From: Actinoplanes palleronii
Lineage (GTDB): Bacteria > Actinomycetota > Actinomycetes > Mycobacteriales > Micromonosporaceae
Direction: 5' to 3'
Assembly: GCF_016862315.1 (NCBI RefSeq)
Contig: NZ_BOMS01000093.1
Span: 62,001 to 126,000 of the forward strand
Length of the DNA stretch: 64,000 bases
Shown in pieces: positions 41,483 to 49,655 of the stretch. The translations under genes and the position numbers were made by a program. Below the pieces are notes generated by a model, which was given only the letters and a program-made list of their open reading frames with translations, was not told where the DNA came from and did no database searches. The first letter of the stretch is position 1. Each line of letters opens with the position of its first letter.

Positions 41483-41926
41483 ATGCGCGCAGCGGACATA
41501 GCGACAGCGATGAGCACCGTGGTCGAGAGCATGCCCGCGCGCGAGGCGGCCCGTGTTCTGGCCGCGCAGGACCTGCCCGGGCTGATCGTGGTGGACGGCA
41601 AGGGCCGTCCGCTGACCGTGCTGGCCGGCACCCAGGTGCTGCGGATGGCGCTGCCGTCGTACTGCCAGGACGATCCGGCCCTGGCCCGGGTGATCGACGA
41701 GGCCGCCGCCGACGTCATCCTGGCCGGTATCGGTGAGCGCACCGTCGCCGACCTGCTGCCGAAGAACCGGCCCGAGCTGCCCGCGGTGCACGCCGACGCG
41801 ACGTTGCTGGAGGTCGCCTCGGTGATGGCCCGCTCGAACATTCCGCTGGTCGCCGTCGTCGACAAGAACCGGGTGATGACCGGCGCGATCACCCTGGACG
41901 GGCTGCTCGACCGGCTGCTCCTCTAA
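41483..41926 (+). CDS. CBS-domain protein
   Basis: 147 residues forming one Bateman pair: the first CBS (about 8-55; TAMSTVVESMPAREAARVLAAQDLPGLIVVDGKGRPLTVL) and the second (about 90-147; ELPAVHADATLLEVASVMARSNIPLVAVVDKNRVMTGAITLDGLL). Such stand-alone pairs bind adenine nucleotides and often regulate transporters. Between nhaA and the ArsB/NhaD gene, and overlapping the latter's 3' end by 4 bp, it may regulate one of them. Confidence 0.87.
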   Translation: MRAADIATAMSTVVESMPAREAARVLAAQDLPGLIVVDGKGRPLTVLAGTQVLRMALPSYCQDDPALARVIDEAAADVILAGIGERTVADLLPKNRPELPAVHADATLLEVASVMARSNIPLVAVVDKNRVMTGAITLDGLLDRLLL

Positions 41927-43218
41927 AAAACAAAGAACCGCAACCAGAGGTACGGCACGGCCATCGCCACCGAGATCACGGTGACGATCAGGCCGTACTT
42001 CGTGAAGCCCCAGAAGCTGATCCGGTGCCCGGCGCGTTCGGCGATGCCGAGCACCACCACGTTCGCCGAGGCACCGACCGCGGTGGCGTTGCCGCCCAGA
42101 TCGGCGCCGATCGCGAGCGCCCACCACAAGACCTGAGCCTTGCCGATGCCGCCCTCGGCGTTGACCAGCTCGCTGACGATCGGGCTCATCGTCGCCACGT
42201 ACGGAATGTTGTCGACGATCGCGGACAGGCCCGCCGACGCCCACAGCATCAGCATGGTGGCCGGCCACAGCTTGCCCGCGACCGCGTCGGTCGCCGACCG
42301 GGCCAGGGTGTCGATCACCCCGGTCTCGACCAGGCCACCGACCATGACGAACAGCCCGGCGAAGAACACCAGCGTCGGCCACTCCACGTCCTTGGCGACC
42401 TCGGTGGCATCCAGCCGCGACAGCGCCAGCAGCAGCAGGCCGCCGAGCAGTGCCACTACCGACGGCTCCAGGTGCAGCACGACGTGCAGGCCGAACGCGA
42501 CAAGTACCGCGCCGAGCACGGCCAGGCTGAGCACCACCAGGCGCCGGTCGCGGATCGCGTCGGCCTCGCGCAACGCCATCACCTGTTTGACCCGTTCGGC
42601 GTCGTACCGGAAAGCCTTACGGAACATGATCCGGCACAACACCACCAGCACGATCAACACGACCAGCACGAACGGCGCCATCACGCTGAGGAAGTCGTTG
42701 AAGGTGAGCCCGGACCGGCTGGCGATGATGATGTTCGGCGGGTCACCGACCAGGGTGGCCGCGCCGCCGATGTTGGATGCGAGGACCTCGGCGATCAGGA
42801 ACGGCACCGGGGGCACACCGAGGCGCTCGCAGACCAGCAACGTCACCGGCGCGACCAGCAGCACCGTCGTCACGTTGTCCAGCGCAGCCGACACCACGCC
42901 GGTCACCACCAGCAGGATCACCATGATCGGGAACGGGCGCCCGCGGGCCTTCTTCGCCGACCAGATCGCCACGTACTCGAACAGTCCGGTGCGCTTGAGC
43001 ACGCCGACGATCAGCATCATCCCCAGCAGCAGGAAGATGACGTTCCAGTCGATGCCCGCGTCCTCGGAGAAGAACGCGTGCTCGGCGTCGGTGGCACCGA
43101 GCGCCAGCATGATCGATGCGCCGCCGAGCGCGACCGCCACCCGATTGATCTTCTCGGTCGCGATCAGCACGTACGCCGCGACGAACACCACGACGGTGAT
43201 CCAGGAAAGCGTGGTCAT
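41923..43218 (-). CDS. ArsB/NhaD-type ion transporter
   Basis: 431 residues from ATG 43218, with about eleven helices. ArsB/NhaD (SLC13-like, IT superfamily) hallmarks appear in both halves: SAALDNVTTVLLVAPVTLLVCERLGV and IVDNIPYVATMSPIVSEL, with ASNIGGAATLVGDPPNIII and GADLGGNATAVGASANVVVLGIA. These fit either arsenite export or Na+/H+ antiport (NhaD). The shared leader with nhaA and the lack of linkage to the ars genes favour a cation or anion antiport role. An in-frame upstream GTG at 43281 is rejected because it would place translation inside the leader element. Confidence 0.86.
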   Translation of the reverse strand: MTTLSWITVVVFVAAYVLIATEKINRVAVALGGASIMLALGATDAEHAFFSEDAGIDWNVIFLLLGMMLIVGVLKRTGLFEYVAIWSAKKARGRPFPIMVILLVVTGVVSAALDNVTTVLLVAPVTLLVCERLGVPPVPFLIAEVLASNIGGAATLVGDPPNIIIASRSGLTFNDFLSVMAPFVLVVLIVLVVLCRIMFRKAFRYDAERVKQVMALREADAIRDRRLVVLSLAVLGAVLVAFGLHVVLHLEPSVVALLGGLLLLALSRLDATEVAKDVEWPTLVFFAGLFVMVGGLVETGVIDTLARSATDAVAGKLWPATMLMLWASAGLSAIVDNIPYVATMSPIVSELVNAEGGIGKAQVLWWALAIGADLGGNATAVGASANVVVLGIAERAGHRISFWGFTKYGLIVTVISVAMAVPYLWLRFFVF

Positions 43219-43258
43219 CTCGGGTGTGCCTCTCGGATCCGGGCAGCCGTCATCGCTC

Positions 43259-43295
43259 GCCGACCAGACTTCCCGGCACACCTGCGATCAACCTA
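43259..43295 (-). promoter_or_regulatory. Shared ion-transporter leader element, copy C (with -10)
   Basis: Minus strand: -10 TAGGTT (43295-43290), 7 nt, then the element 43282-43259 (starts GGTGTGCCGGGAAG, ends CTGGTCGGC), 64 nt before ATG 43218. Here the first 8 nt, GGUGUGCC, are exactly complementary to GGCACACC at 43230-43223, between ribosome site and AUG. Confidence 0.75.
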
Positions 43296-43318
43296 GCAGC
43301 CGGCACCGCTGGTCAGGA

Positions 43319-43815
43319 TCACGAGGACAGCAGCAACGGCTGCATCAGCACGTAGGCGCACAGCAACACCAGACTCTCGCCGCGGCCGAGTCTCAGGCCG
43401 CGGCGGAGCAACGCCCAGGCGAGCCCGTTGGTGACGATCATCGCGACCAGTGGCACCACAGCGGTCCTGATCGCGGTGCCGCCGGAGGCGAGGCCCACCA
43501 CGGATCCCCCGATCAGGCTGTTGAACAGGTTGCTGCCGAACAGATTCCCGACCGCCAGCTCCGACTCGCCGCGCCGCTGCGCGGCCACCGTGGTGACCAG
43601 TTCCGGCAGCGAGGTCCCCACCGCCACGAGGGTGAAACCGACGATCAGCTGGGGGAACACCGCAATCCGGGGCGATCACGGCGGCGTTCGCCACCAGGAG
43701 TTGAGCGCCGGCCAGGACCCCGCCCAGCGCGAGGACGACACGAATCGGTTCGGCCCAGCCCGGAACCCGCGCGCCGACCAGTGGGAGTGGCAGGGGCGCC
43801 GGGGGAACTCACCTG
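43319..43815 (-). pseudogene. Truncated, frameshifted calcium/sodium antiporter (CaCA family)
   Basis: The C-terminal half of a YrbG-like antiporter is readable as VGFTLVAVGTSLPELVTTVAAQRRGESELAVGNLFGSN (the alpha-2 repeat) and on to a natural stop at 43319. Upstream, a second frame reads RVVLALGGVLAGAQLLVANAAVI, the preceding helix, so an indel near 43660-43675 breaks the gene. The first half of the protein is absent before about 43815. It is a decayed member of the surrounding ion-transport region. Confidence 0.75.
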
Positions 43816-43932
43816 ATCGGTCGCGGGGATCCCGGCTGCCGGGACCGCGCACCGCGGCCTGATCACCGTCGCGATCGGCTGACTACTGTCGGCAATGCTG
43901 CGATAAGTGAGGTTCGAGGGTGCGGAGGCTCC

Positions 43933-45192
43933 GTGGAGACGACATCCAACACAGCGACGGTCCGGTTGCCCGGGTCGAAGTCGGTGACCGCCCGCGCGCT
44001 GTTCCTGGCTGCGCTGGCCGACGGCACGAGCCGTCTCATCACGCCGCTGGAGTCGGCCGACACCGTGGCGTTCGCCGGCGCGTTGGCCGCGCTCGGCTTC
44101 GCCGTTCACCGGGACGACCAGGTCTGGAGCATCACGGGCAGCCCTTCCGGACCGCCCGCCGGCACCGCGACCGCCTGGTGCCTTGACGCCGGCACCGCGG
44201 CACGCTTCCTGCCGGCGCTGGTGGCGCTGGGCAGCGGCGAGTTCACCATCGATGCCAGCGAGCAGATGCGGGCCCGGCCGATGGGGGCGCTGCTGCGCGC
44301 GCTCCGGGCCCTCGACGTACGGGTGGAGCCCGCCCCCGGTGACCGGTTGCCGTGGCGGATCGCCGCCGATGGCGTGGCCGGTGGACCGGTCCAGGTGGAC
44401 GCCGGCACGTCCAGCCAGTACCTGAGCGCCCTGTGCCTGATGGCGCCCGCCACCAAGAACGGCCTGGCCATCGAGGTCCTCGACGAGGTCTCGGTGCCGT
44501 ACGTGGAGCTGACGCTCGCCATGATGCGGGAGTTCGGTGCGGTCGCCACCCGTGACGGATCGCGGATCGTCGTCGAGCCGGGCACGTACCGGGCGCGGGA
44601 TTACGTCGTCGAGCCGGACGCGTCCACCGCGTCGTACTTCTTCGCGGCCGCCGCGGTCACCGGCCGGACCGTGACCGTTCTCGGGCTCGGCCGCCGATCG
44701 CTGCAGGGTGACCTCCGGTTCGCCACCGAGGTCCTCACCGCAATGGGCTGCCAGGTCACCGTGGATGACGACCGGACCACGGTGACCGGCCCCGCGCAAC
44801 TGCACAGTCCGGGCGCCGTCGTCATGCGCGACATCAGCGACACGATGATGACCCTGGCCGCCATCGCCCCGTACGCCGACGGCCCGGTCCGGATCACCGA
44901 CGTGGGCAACGTCCGGTTCAAGGAGTCCGACCACATCGACGCGATGGCCACCGCCCTCGGCGCGTGCGGCATCATCACCCACGCGGGGCCGGACTGGCTC
45001 GAGATCATCCCCGGCGTGCCCCACGCGGCGTTGGTGCAGACCCGCGCCGACCACCGCATCGCCATGAGCATGAGCGTGCGGGGCATCCGCACGCCGGGCA
45101 TCCGCTTCGACGACCCGGACTGCGTACGGAAAACCTTCCCCGGCTTCCACCAGAGCTTCGCCGAACTCCAGCAGGCCTGGCAGCGGTCCTGA
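43933..45192 (+). CDS. aroA: Divergent EPSP synthase (AroA) paralogue beside arsenic genes
   Basis: 419 residues of the enolpyruvyl-transferase family. Present are LPGSKSVTAR (Lys16, Ser17, Arg21), LDAGTAARF, ARPMGALLRAL, the central DASTASYFF, DISDTMMT (catalytic Asp), KESDH and ADHRIAMS. By eye alignment with E. coli AroA, the PEP-binding Arg344 (KETDR) is His334 here and Asn26 is Ala20, while Lys22, Asp313, Glu341 and Arg386 equivalents remain. So the fold is AroA but the active site is altered. AroA homologues of this secondary kind have been reported in arseno-organic gene clusters of streptomycetes. The start is GTG 43933 after GGAGG. It is convergent with the MFS gene of the arsenic operon. 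Alternative: a resistant or spare shikimate enzyme. Confidence 0.82.
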   Translation: METTSNTATVRLPGSKSVTARALFLAALADGTSRLITPLESADTVAFAGALAALGFAVHRDDQVWSITGSPSGPPAGTATAWCLDAGTAARFLPALVALGSGEFTIDASEQMRARPMGALLRALRALDVRVEPAPGDRLPWRIAADGVAGGPVQVDAGTSSQYLSALCLMAPATKNGLAIEVLDEVSVPYVELTLAMMREFGAVATRDGSRIVVEPGTYRARDYVVEPDASTASYFFAAAAVTGRTVTVLGLGRRSLQGDLRFATEVLTAMGCQVTVDDDRTTVTGPAQLHSPGAVVMRDISDTMMTLAAIAPYADGPVRITDVGNVRFKESDHIDAMATALGACGIITHAGPDWLEIIPGVPHAALVQTRADHRIAMSMSVRGIRTPGIRFDDPDCVRKTFPGFHQSFAELQQAWQRS

Positions 45193-45228
45193 GCGGCGCG
45201 GCGTCACCCGGCGGGCGGCAGCGGCGAT

Positions 45229-46479
45229 CTATGCCGGGACGTCGGAGGTGGCCCGTGGGGTGGTTCGGGCGCGGGTGAGGATCCCGGCGGCGCCGGTCAG
45301 GCAGGCGGCGCCGACGGCGGTCATGACGGTCCGGTATCCGCCGTGGGTGACGAGCAGTCCGGCGGCGGCCAGCGGTGCCGTGGCCTTGGCGAGGGTGACG
45401 AAGGCGGCGAGGGTGCCGGCGATGCTGGCGTAGGCGGTGGTGCCGTAGCGGTCGGCGAGCAGCTGCGGGGTGGCGAGGCTGGAGATGCCGAAGCCGAGCC
45501 CGAACCCGGTGACGGCGATGATCGCGCCGAGGCGGGTGCCGGCGAGTGCGGGCAGGCTGAGCGCGGCGGCGGCCTGCAGGGCGAAGATGGCGGCGACGAC
45601 CCGGTGTAACCGCAGACGGCGGGCGGTCGCGGTGAGCAGGAGCCGGCCGGTGACGGACAGCACGCCGAGCAGCCCGGCGACGGTCGCGGCGAAGGTGGCG
45701 GGGTGACCGCGGCTGACCAGATAGCCGACGAGGTGGACGGTCATGGTGGTCATCGCAGCGGCGTGGGCGACGAAGGCGGTGGTCAGCCACCAGAACCGGC
45801 TGTCGCGGACCGCGGCCCGGATCACGATCCGGCGGTTCGTGATGGCGTGGCGCCGCGACGAGTGCGAGGTTGCTGGTGGGCGGCGCACGACGAGCACGTG
45901 CAGCGGGACGGCGACGCTCGCGTAGACGGTGGCGAGGATCAGCAGGGTGGTGCGCCAGCCGTAGCGTTCGGTGAGCCCGCCGGTGAGCGGCATGAAGATG
46001 GTGCTGGCGAACCCGGCGACGACGATCATGCCGAGGATCGCCGCCGGGCGGCGGGTGGCGTCGAACCACGAGACCAGGACCGAGGTGGCGGCCTCGTAAA
46101 GGGTCATCGCCATCGCGGCCCCGAGCCCCGCGAAGATCAGGTAGAGCTGCCCGACGGTGCGGGCCTGGGACCAGGCCACCAGCATGCCGGCGCCGAGGAT
46201 CGTGCCGGTGGTCATCAGGGCGCGGCCGCCGTGGCGGTCGAGCCAGCGTCCGACGGGTATGGCGGCCGCGGCCTGGGTGAGGATCGCGGTGGTGAACGCG
46301 CCGGTGACGACCGCGGCCGAGGTGTGCAGGCCGGCGGCGATCGGATGCAACAGCACGGCGAAGGCGTAGTAGAGCGTGCCGTACCCGATGGTCTGGGTGA
46401 TCGCGAAGGCGGCGACGATCCTCCAGCCGTGGGTCACCCGCCGGCCGCGGGCGGCGGCCGGCGCGTTGACGGTGTTCAC
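45229..46479 (-). CDS. MFS transporter, last gene of an arsenic-type operon
   Basis: 416 residues with twelve hydrophobic helices. The MFS loop-2/3 signature is PVGRWLDRHGGRALM, and the central loop is at about 195-210 (VVRRPPATSHSSRRHAITNRR). GTG 46479 starts 5 bp after the flavoprotein stop, so it is co-transcribed with the ArsO-like and ArsN1-like genes. MFS proteins in such operons export organic arsenicals or acetylated products; that role is inferred from position. Confidence 0.82.
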   Translation of the reverse strand: MNTVNAPAAARGRRVTHGWRIVAAFAITQTIGYGTLYYAFAVLLHPIAAGLHTSAAVVTGAFTTAILTQAAAAIPVGRWLDRHGGRALMTTGTILGAGMLVAWSQARTVGQLYLIFAGLGAAMAMTLYEAATSVLVSWFDATRRPAAILGMIVVAGFASTIFMPLTGGLTERYGWRTTLLILATVYASVAVPLHVLVVRRPPATSHSSRRHAITNRRIVIRAAVRDSRFWWLTTAFVAHAAAMTTMTVHLVGYLVSRGHPATFAATVAGLLGVLSVTGRLLLTATARRLRLHRVVAAIFALQAAAALSLPALAGTRLGAIIAVTGFGLGFGISSLATPQLLADRYGTTAYASIAGTLAAFVTLAKATAPLAAAGLLVTHGGYRTVMTAVGAACLTGAAGILTRARTTPRATSDVPA

Positions 46480-46484
46480 CGCGG

Positions 46485-47891
46485 TCAGCAGCAGGTGCCG
46501 GGCTGTTCCCGGGCGGGTTCGCCGCCCAAGGTGACCAGGGTGAGGGGTGCGGTGAGCAGCCCACCGGCGACGCCGGTGGCCAGACCACGCCCGGCAGGTT
46601 CGGTCGCGGACGGTGCCGCGCCGCAGCAGCCGTCGATGCTGTCGGCGCCGTCGACGGGGTTGCTGTTGCAGACCCCGGTCTCGGGCAGGTCGAGTTGCAC
46701 GTCGCGGGCGGCGTCCCAGTCGCCGGCCAGGGCGGCGACCACGGAGCGGGCCTGCTCGTAGCCGGTGGCGAGCAGGAACGTGGGTGCCCGGCCGTAGCTT
46801 TTGACGCCGATGGCGTAGTAGCCGGGCTCGGGGTGGGTGAGTTCGTCGACGCCGTGCGGCGGGACGGTGCCGCAGGAGTGCTCGTTCGGGTCGATCAGCG
46901 GGGCGAGGGCGCGGGTGGACCCGAGGATCGGGTCGAGGTCCAGGCGCAGCTCACCGGTGATGGTGTGGTCGGGCCGGAACCCGGTGGCGGCCACGATCCG
47001 GTCCACGCTCACGGTCTGCTCGCCGCCGGACACCCGCACCTGGTCGCCGTCGGCGGTGAGGCTGTCCACGGAGAAGCCGGTGAGCAGGGTGACGGTGGCG
47101 TTCCCGACGTGGTCGCGCAGCCGGGAGCCGAGGGCGCCACGGGCGGGCAGCGCGTCGGCGGACTCGCCGCCGTAGGTGCGTGCCGGGCTGCCCGCCCGGA
47201 TCGCCCAGGTCACCGTCGTGCCCGGCGCCTGCTCGGCGAGGTCGGCCAGCGCGAGCAGGGTGTTGGCGGCGGAGTGTCCGGCGCCGACGACCAGGGTGTG
47301 CCGGCCGGCGAACCGGTCCCGGTCCCGGCCGAGCACGTCCGGCAGGGCGGACTCGACGAACGCGGTCGCGGCGGTCTCGCCGTGCGCGGGGATGCCGGCG
47401 GCGCCGAGCACGTTCGGGGTGCTCCAGGTCCCGGAGGCGTCGATGACGGCCCGGGCCAGGATGTCCTCACCGTCGGCGAGCCGGACCAGGAACGGGGTGT
47501 TCTCGCGGCCGAGGCTGCGCACGCGGTCGAGGCCGAGGCGGGTGACCGCGGCGACCTTCGCGGCGTAGCGCAGGTGCGGTTTGAGGTCGGGCAGGTCGGC
47601 CAGGGGCTGCAGGTAGTCGGCGGCGAGCTGGGCGCCGGTGGGCAGTGCGGCGTCGTCGGGGCGGATCCACCCGGCCTGCTCGAGCAGCCGGGCGGCGGCC
47701 GGGTCGATGTCGTACCGCCACGGGGAGAACAGCCGCACGTGACCCCAGTCGCGGACGGCGGCGGCCGGCCCGTCACCGGCCTCCAGGACGAGGAACGGCA
47801 GGTGGCGTTCGGCCAGCTGGGCGGCGGCGGCCAGGCCGACCGGTCCGGCGCCGATGACCACGACGGGCAGGTCGGGGAAGGTGCTGGTCAT
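46485..47891 (-). CDS. ArsO-like FAD/NAD(P)-binding oxidoreductase with Cys-rich tail
   Basis: 468 residues. The FAD motif is VVVIGAGPVGLAAAAQLAERHLPFLVLEAGDG, a second Rossmann motif is HTLVVGAGHSAANTLLALADLA (NADPH), and the third block is VDRIVAATGFRPD. It resembles flavin monooxygenases annotated as ArsO in arsenic operons. The C terminus carries VCNSN, SIDGCCG and ends PGTCC, giving five cysteines able to bind As(III). ATG 47891 has AAGGAG in front. It sits between the ArsN1-like and MFS genes. The reaction is unproven. Confidence 0.82.
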   Translation of the reverse strand: MTSTFPDLPVVVIGAGPVGLAAAAQLAERHLPFLVLEAGDGPAAAVRDWGHVRLFSPWRYDIDPAAARLLEQAGWIRPDDAALPTGAQLAADYLQPLADLPDLKPHLRYAAKVAAVTRLGLDRVRSLGRENTPFLVRLADGEDILARAVIDASGTWSTPNVLGAAGIPAHGETAATAFVESALPDVLGRDRDRFAGRHTLVVGAGHSAANTLLALADLAEQAPGTTVTWAIRAGSPARTYGGESADALPARGALGSRLRDHVGNATVTLLTGFSVDSLTADGDQVRVSGGEQTVSVDRIVAATGFRPDHTITGELRLDLDPILGSTRALAPLIDPNEHSCGTVPPHGVDELTHPEPGYYAIGVKSYGRAPTFLLATGYEQARSVVAALAGDWDAARDVQLDLPETGVCNSNPVDGADSIDGCCGAAPSATEPAGRGLATGVAGGLLTAPLTLVTLGGEPAREQPGTCC

Positions 47892-47918
47892 GAGTGGGAC
47901 TCCTTGCGGGAGAAAGGG

Positions 47919-48422
47919 TCAGAGGTGTGGGCTGCGGCGTTCGATGAGCACGACGTCGCGCCACCGGTGGTCGTACGCGGCGTGACGGCCGAGGCGTTCG
48001 CGCACGCCGACGGTGCGGAACCCGCAGGCGGTGTGCAGGGCGAGGCTGGCGGTGTTCTCCGGAAATATCCCGGACTGGATCGTCCAGATGCCGGCCCGCT
48101 CGGTGGAGGCGATCAGCGCGTGCAGCAGGGCCCGGCCGACACCGTGTCCCCGGGCGGGCGGGTCGACGTAGATCGAGTGTTCGACCACTCCGGCGTAGAC
48201 CGGGCGGGCCGACACCGCGGTGACGGCGACCCAGCCCCGCACCGTGCCGGTCGCGTCGGCCGCGACGAGGCGGTGGGCGGGCAGTTTCGCCGTGTCGAAC
48301 ACCGTCCAGGTGGGTACGGTGGTCTCGAAGCTGGCGTCACCACCGTCGAGGCCGGCCTGGTAGATCGCCAGCACCGCGGCGGCGTCGGCCGCCCGCATCG
48401 GCCGGACGATCGGGGTGCTCAT
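47919..48422 (-). CDS. GNAT acetyltransferase, ArsN1-like
   Basis: 167 residues from ATG 48422, with AGGAG upstream. It has the acetyl-CoA loop of the phosphinothricin/arsinothricin acetyltransferase group: IYQAGLDGGDASFETTVPTW near the N terminus, EHSIYVDPPARGHGVGRALLHALI (R-x-x-G-x-G/A-like) and GIFPENTASLALHTACGFRTVGVRERLGRH. ArsN1 N-acetylates arsinothricin; relatives acetylate phosphinothricin. It is divergent from arsR and is the first gene of the minus-strand operon, which supports the arsenical role. Confidence 0.8.
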   Translation of the reverse strand: MSTPIVRPMRAADAAAVLAIYQAGLDGGDASFETTVPTWTVFDTAKLPAHRLVAADATGTVRGWVAVTAVSARPVYAGVVEHSIYVDPPARGHGVGRALLHALIASTERAGIWTIQSGIFPENTASLALHTACGFRTVGVRERLGRHAAYDHRWRDVVLIERRSPHL

Positions 48423-48452
48423 CGTCGTGCTCCTTCGCCAGTTCGGATTCGA

Positions 48453-48470
48453 CATCTCTTGAATTAGATG
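48453..48470. promoter_or_regulatory. Probable ArsR operator (CATCT-N8-AGATG)
   Basis: Perfect 5-bp arms around CTTGAATT in the AT-rich divergent region between arsN1-like and arsR (48423-48522). Related AGATAGATGTC and TGTC-N6-GACA (48508-48521) follow before the arsR start. It could control both directions. Confidence 0.5.
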
Positions 48471-48522
48471 CTTCTCGAAACGAAGAGTTGCACGCGGTTT
48501 AGATAGATGTCAACCTAGACAC

Positions 48523-48897
48523 ATGTCAAAATCAGGCGAGTCGCTCGCGGTCACCGATCCCGCGACGGACGTGCCGTGCTGCCCGCCGCTGGCCGCGCGC
48601 CGGATCCCGGCGGCCGCCGCCGCGGTGCTGGCCCCGGCGTTCAAGGCGCTCGGCGACCCGGTCCGGCTGCAGCTGATGTCGATGATCGCGTCCGCGCCCG
48701 GCGGCGAGATCTGCGTGTGCGACCTGACCCCGGCGTTCGAGCTGTCCGGGCCGACCATCTCGCACCACCTGAAGACTCTGCGCGAGGCGGGCCTGGTCGA
48801 CGCGGAACGCCGCGGCAGCTGGGTCTACTACCGGCCCCGGCCGGACCTGATGCGGCAGTTGAGCATCCTGCTCGCCCTCGAAGCCGGCACCGCCTGA
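48523..48897 (+). CDS. arsR: ArsR arsenic-responsive repressor
   Basis: 124 residues. The N-terminal Cys19-Cys20 pair (DVPCCPPL) and the inducer motif C64-V-C66-D-L (GGEICVCDLTPAF) are the thiols expected to bind As(III). The recognition region is LSGPTISHHLKTLREAGLV, with the wing RRGSWVYYRPR. It is divergent from the ArsN1/ArsO/MFS operon and upstream of the ArsR-ArsC fusion. A Cys-Cys pair plus C-x-C resembles the actinobacterial type with spatially distinct As sites. Confidence 0.9.
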   Translation: MSKSGESLAVTDPATDVPCCPPLAARRIPAAAAAVLAPAFKALGDPVRLQLMSMIASAPGGEICVCDLTPAFELSGPTISHHLKTLREAGLVDAERRGSWVYYRPRPDLMRQLSILLALEAGTA

Positions 48898-48955
48898 CGC
48901 CAGGCAGGCCCGTTCACCCGCCGTTCGTTTGCCAATCCGGATATGGTTCAGCAAT

Positions 48956-48968
48956 CATTGAGTCAATG
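48956..48968. promoter_or_regulatory. 13-bp palindrome overlapping the ArsR-ArsC start codon
   Basis: CATTGA-G-TCAATG, the final ATG being the start codon of the fusion gene. The extended AATCATTGAGTCAATGAA resembles arsenic-operator half-sites (ATCA/TGAT-like) and could mediate autoregulation. Confidence 0.5.
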
Positions 48969-49655
48969 AACGCTGAAGCTTTGTCGCTGGTGGCGCGGGC
49001 CCGGGTCCACGCCGCCCTCGGCGACCCCGCCCGCCTCGCCATCGTCGACGCGCTCACCCTCGGCGACGCCTCCCCCGGCGAGATCTCGGTGGCCCTGGGC
49101 ATCCCGACCAACCTGGTCGCCCACCACGTGAAGGTGCTGCAGGACGCCGGCCTGCTCGCACGAACCCGTTCCGAAGGCGATCGCCGCCGCACCTACCTGC
49201 GCCTGGTGCCCGGGATGCTGTCCGCGCTGACCGCCCCAGGGCTGGCCGGCGCGGAACGGGTGGTGTTCGTCTGCACCCACAACTCGGCCCGTTCCCAGCT
49301 CGCCGCCGCGCTCTGGCGTGACCGGATCGGCGGCACCGTCACCTCGGCCGGCACCCATCCGGCACCGCGGGTCCACCCCCGCGCCGTGCGGGTCGCCCAC
49401 GACCACGGCCTCGCCCTGGACCCGACCGGCACCCACCACGTCGAGGACGTCGTGCACGACGGCGACCTGATCATCGCGGTCTGCGACAACGCCCACGAGG
49501 ACCTCACCGGCGACGTCCGGCCCCGCCTGCACTGGTCGGTGCCGGACCCGGCACGCGTCGACACCGACGCGGCGTTCGAGGCCGCCTACACCGACCTGGC
49601 CGACCGGATCGACCGGATCGCGCCCGTCCTCACCACCGGAGCCGACCATGACTGA
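48966..49655 (+). CDS. ArsR - ArsC fusion (HTH regulator plus arsenate reductase)
   Basis: 229 residues. About 1-85 form an ArsR winged helix (HAALGDPARLAIVDALTLGDASPGEIS; PTNLVAHHVKVLQDAGLL). About 97-229 form a low-molecular-weight-phosphatase-type arsenate reductase, with the loop C103-THNSA-R109 and a DP acid segment (SVPDPARVD). The regulator half lacks the C-x-C inducer motif of the neighbouring ArsR. Fusions of these two domains occur in actinobacteria, but the regulatory logic is unsettled. ATG 48966 lies in its own palindrome. It overlaps the aquaporin gene by 8 bp. Confidence 0.86.
   Translation: MNAEALSLVARARVHAALGDPARLAIVDALTLGDASPGEISVALGIPTNLVAHHVKVLQDAGLLARTRSEGDRRRTYLRLVPGMLSALTAPGLAGAERVVFVCTHNSARSQLAAALWRDRIGGTVTSAGTHPAPRVHPRAVRVAHDHGLALDPTGTHHVEDVVHDGDLIIAVCDNAHEDLTGDVRPRLHWSVPDPARVDTDAAFEAAYTDLADRIDRIAPVLTTGADHD

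Noticed and set aside
41923..43218. Arsenite pump ArsB assigned to the ars locus.
   Set aside because: It lies outside the ars operons, shares a leader with nhaA and fits NhaD equally well; left as ArsB/NhaD type.
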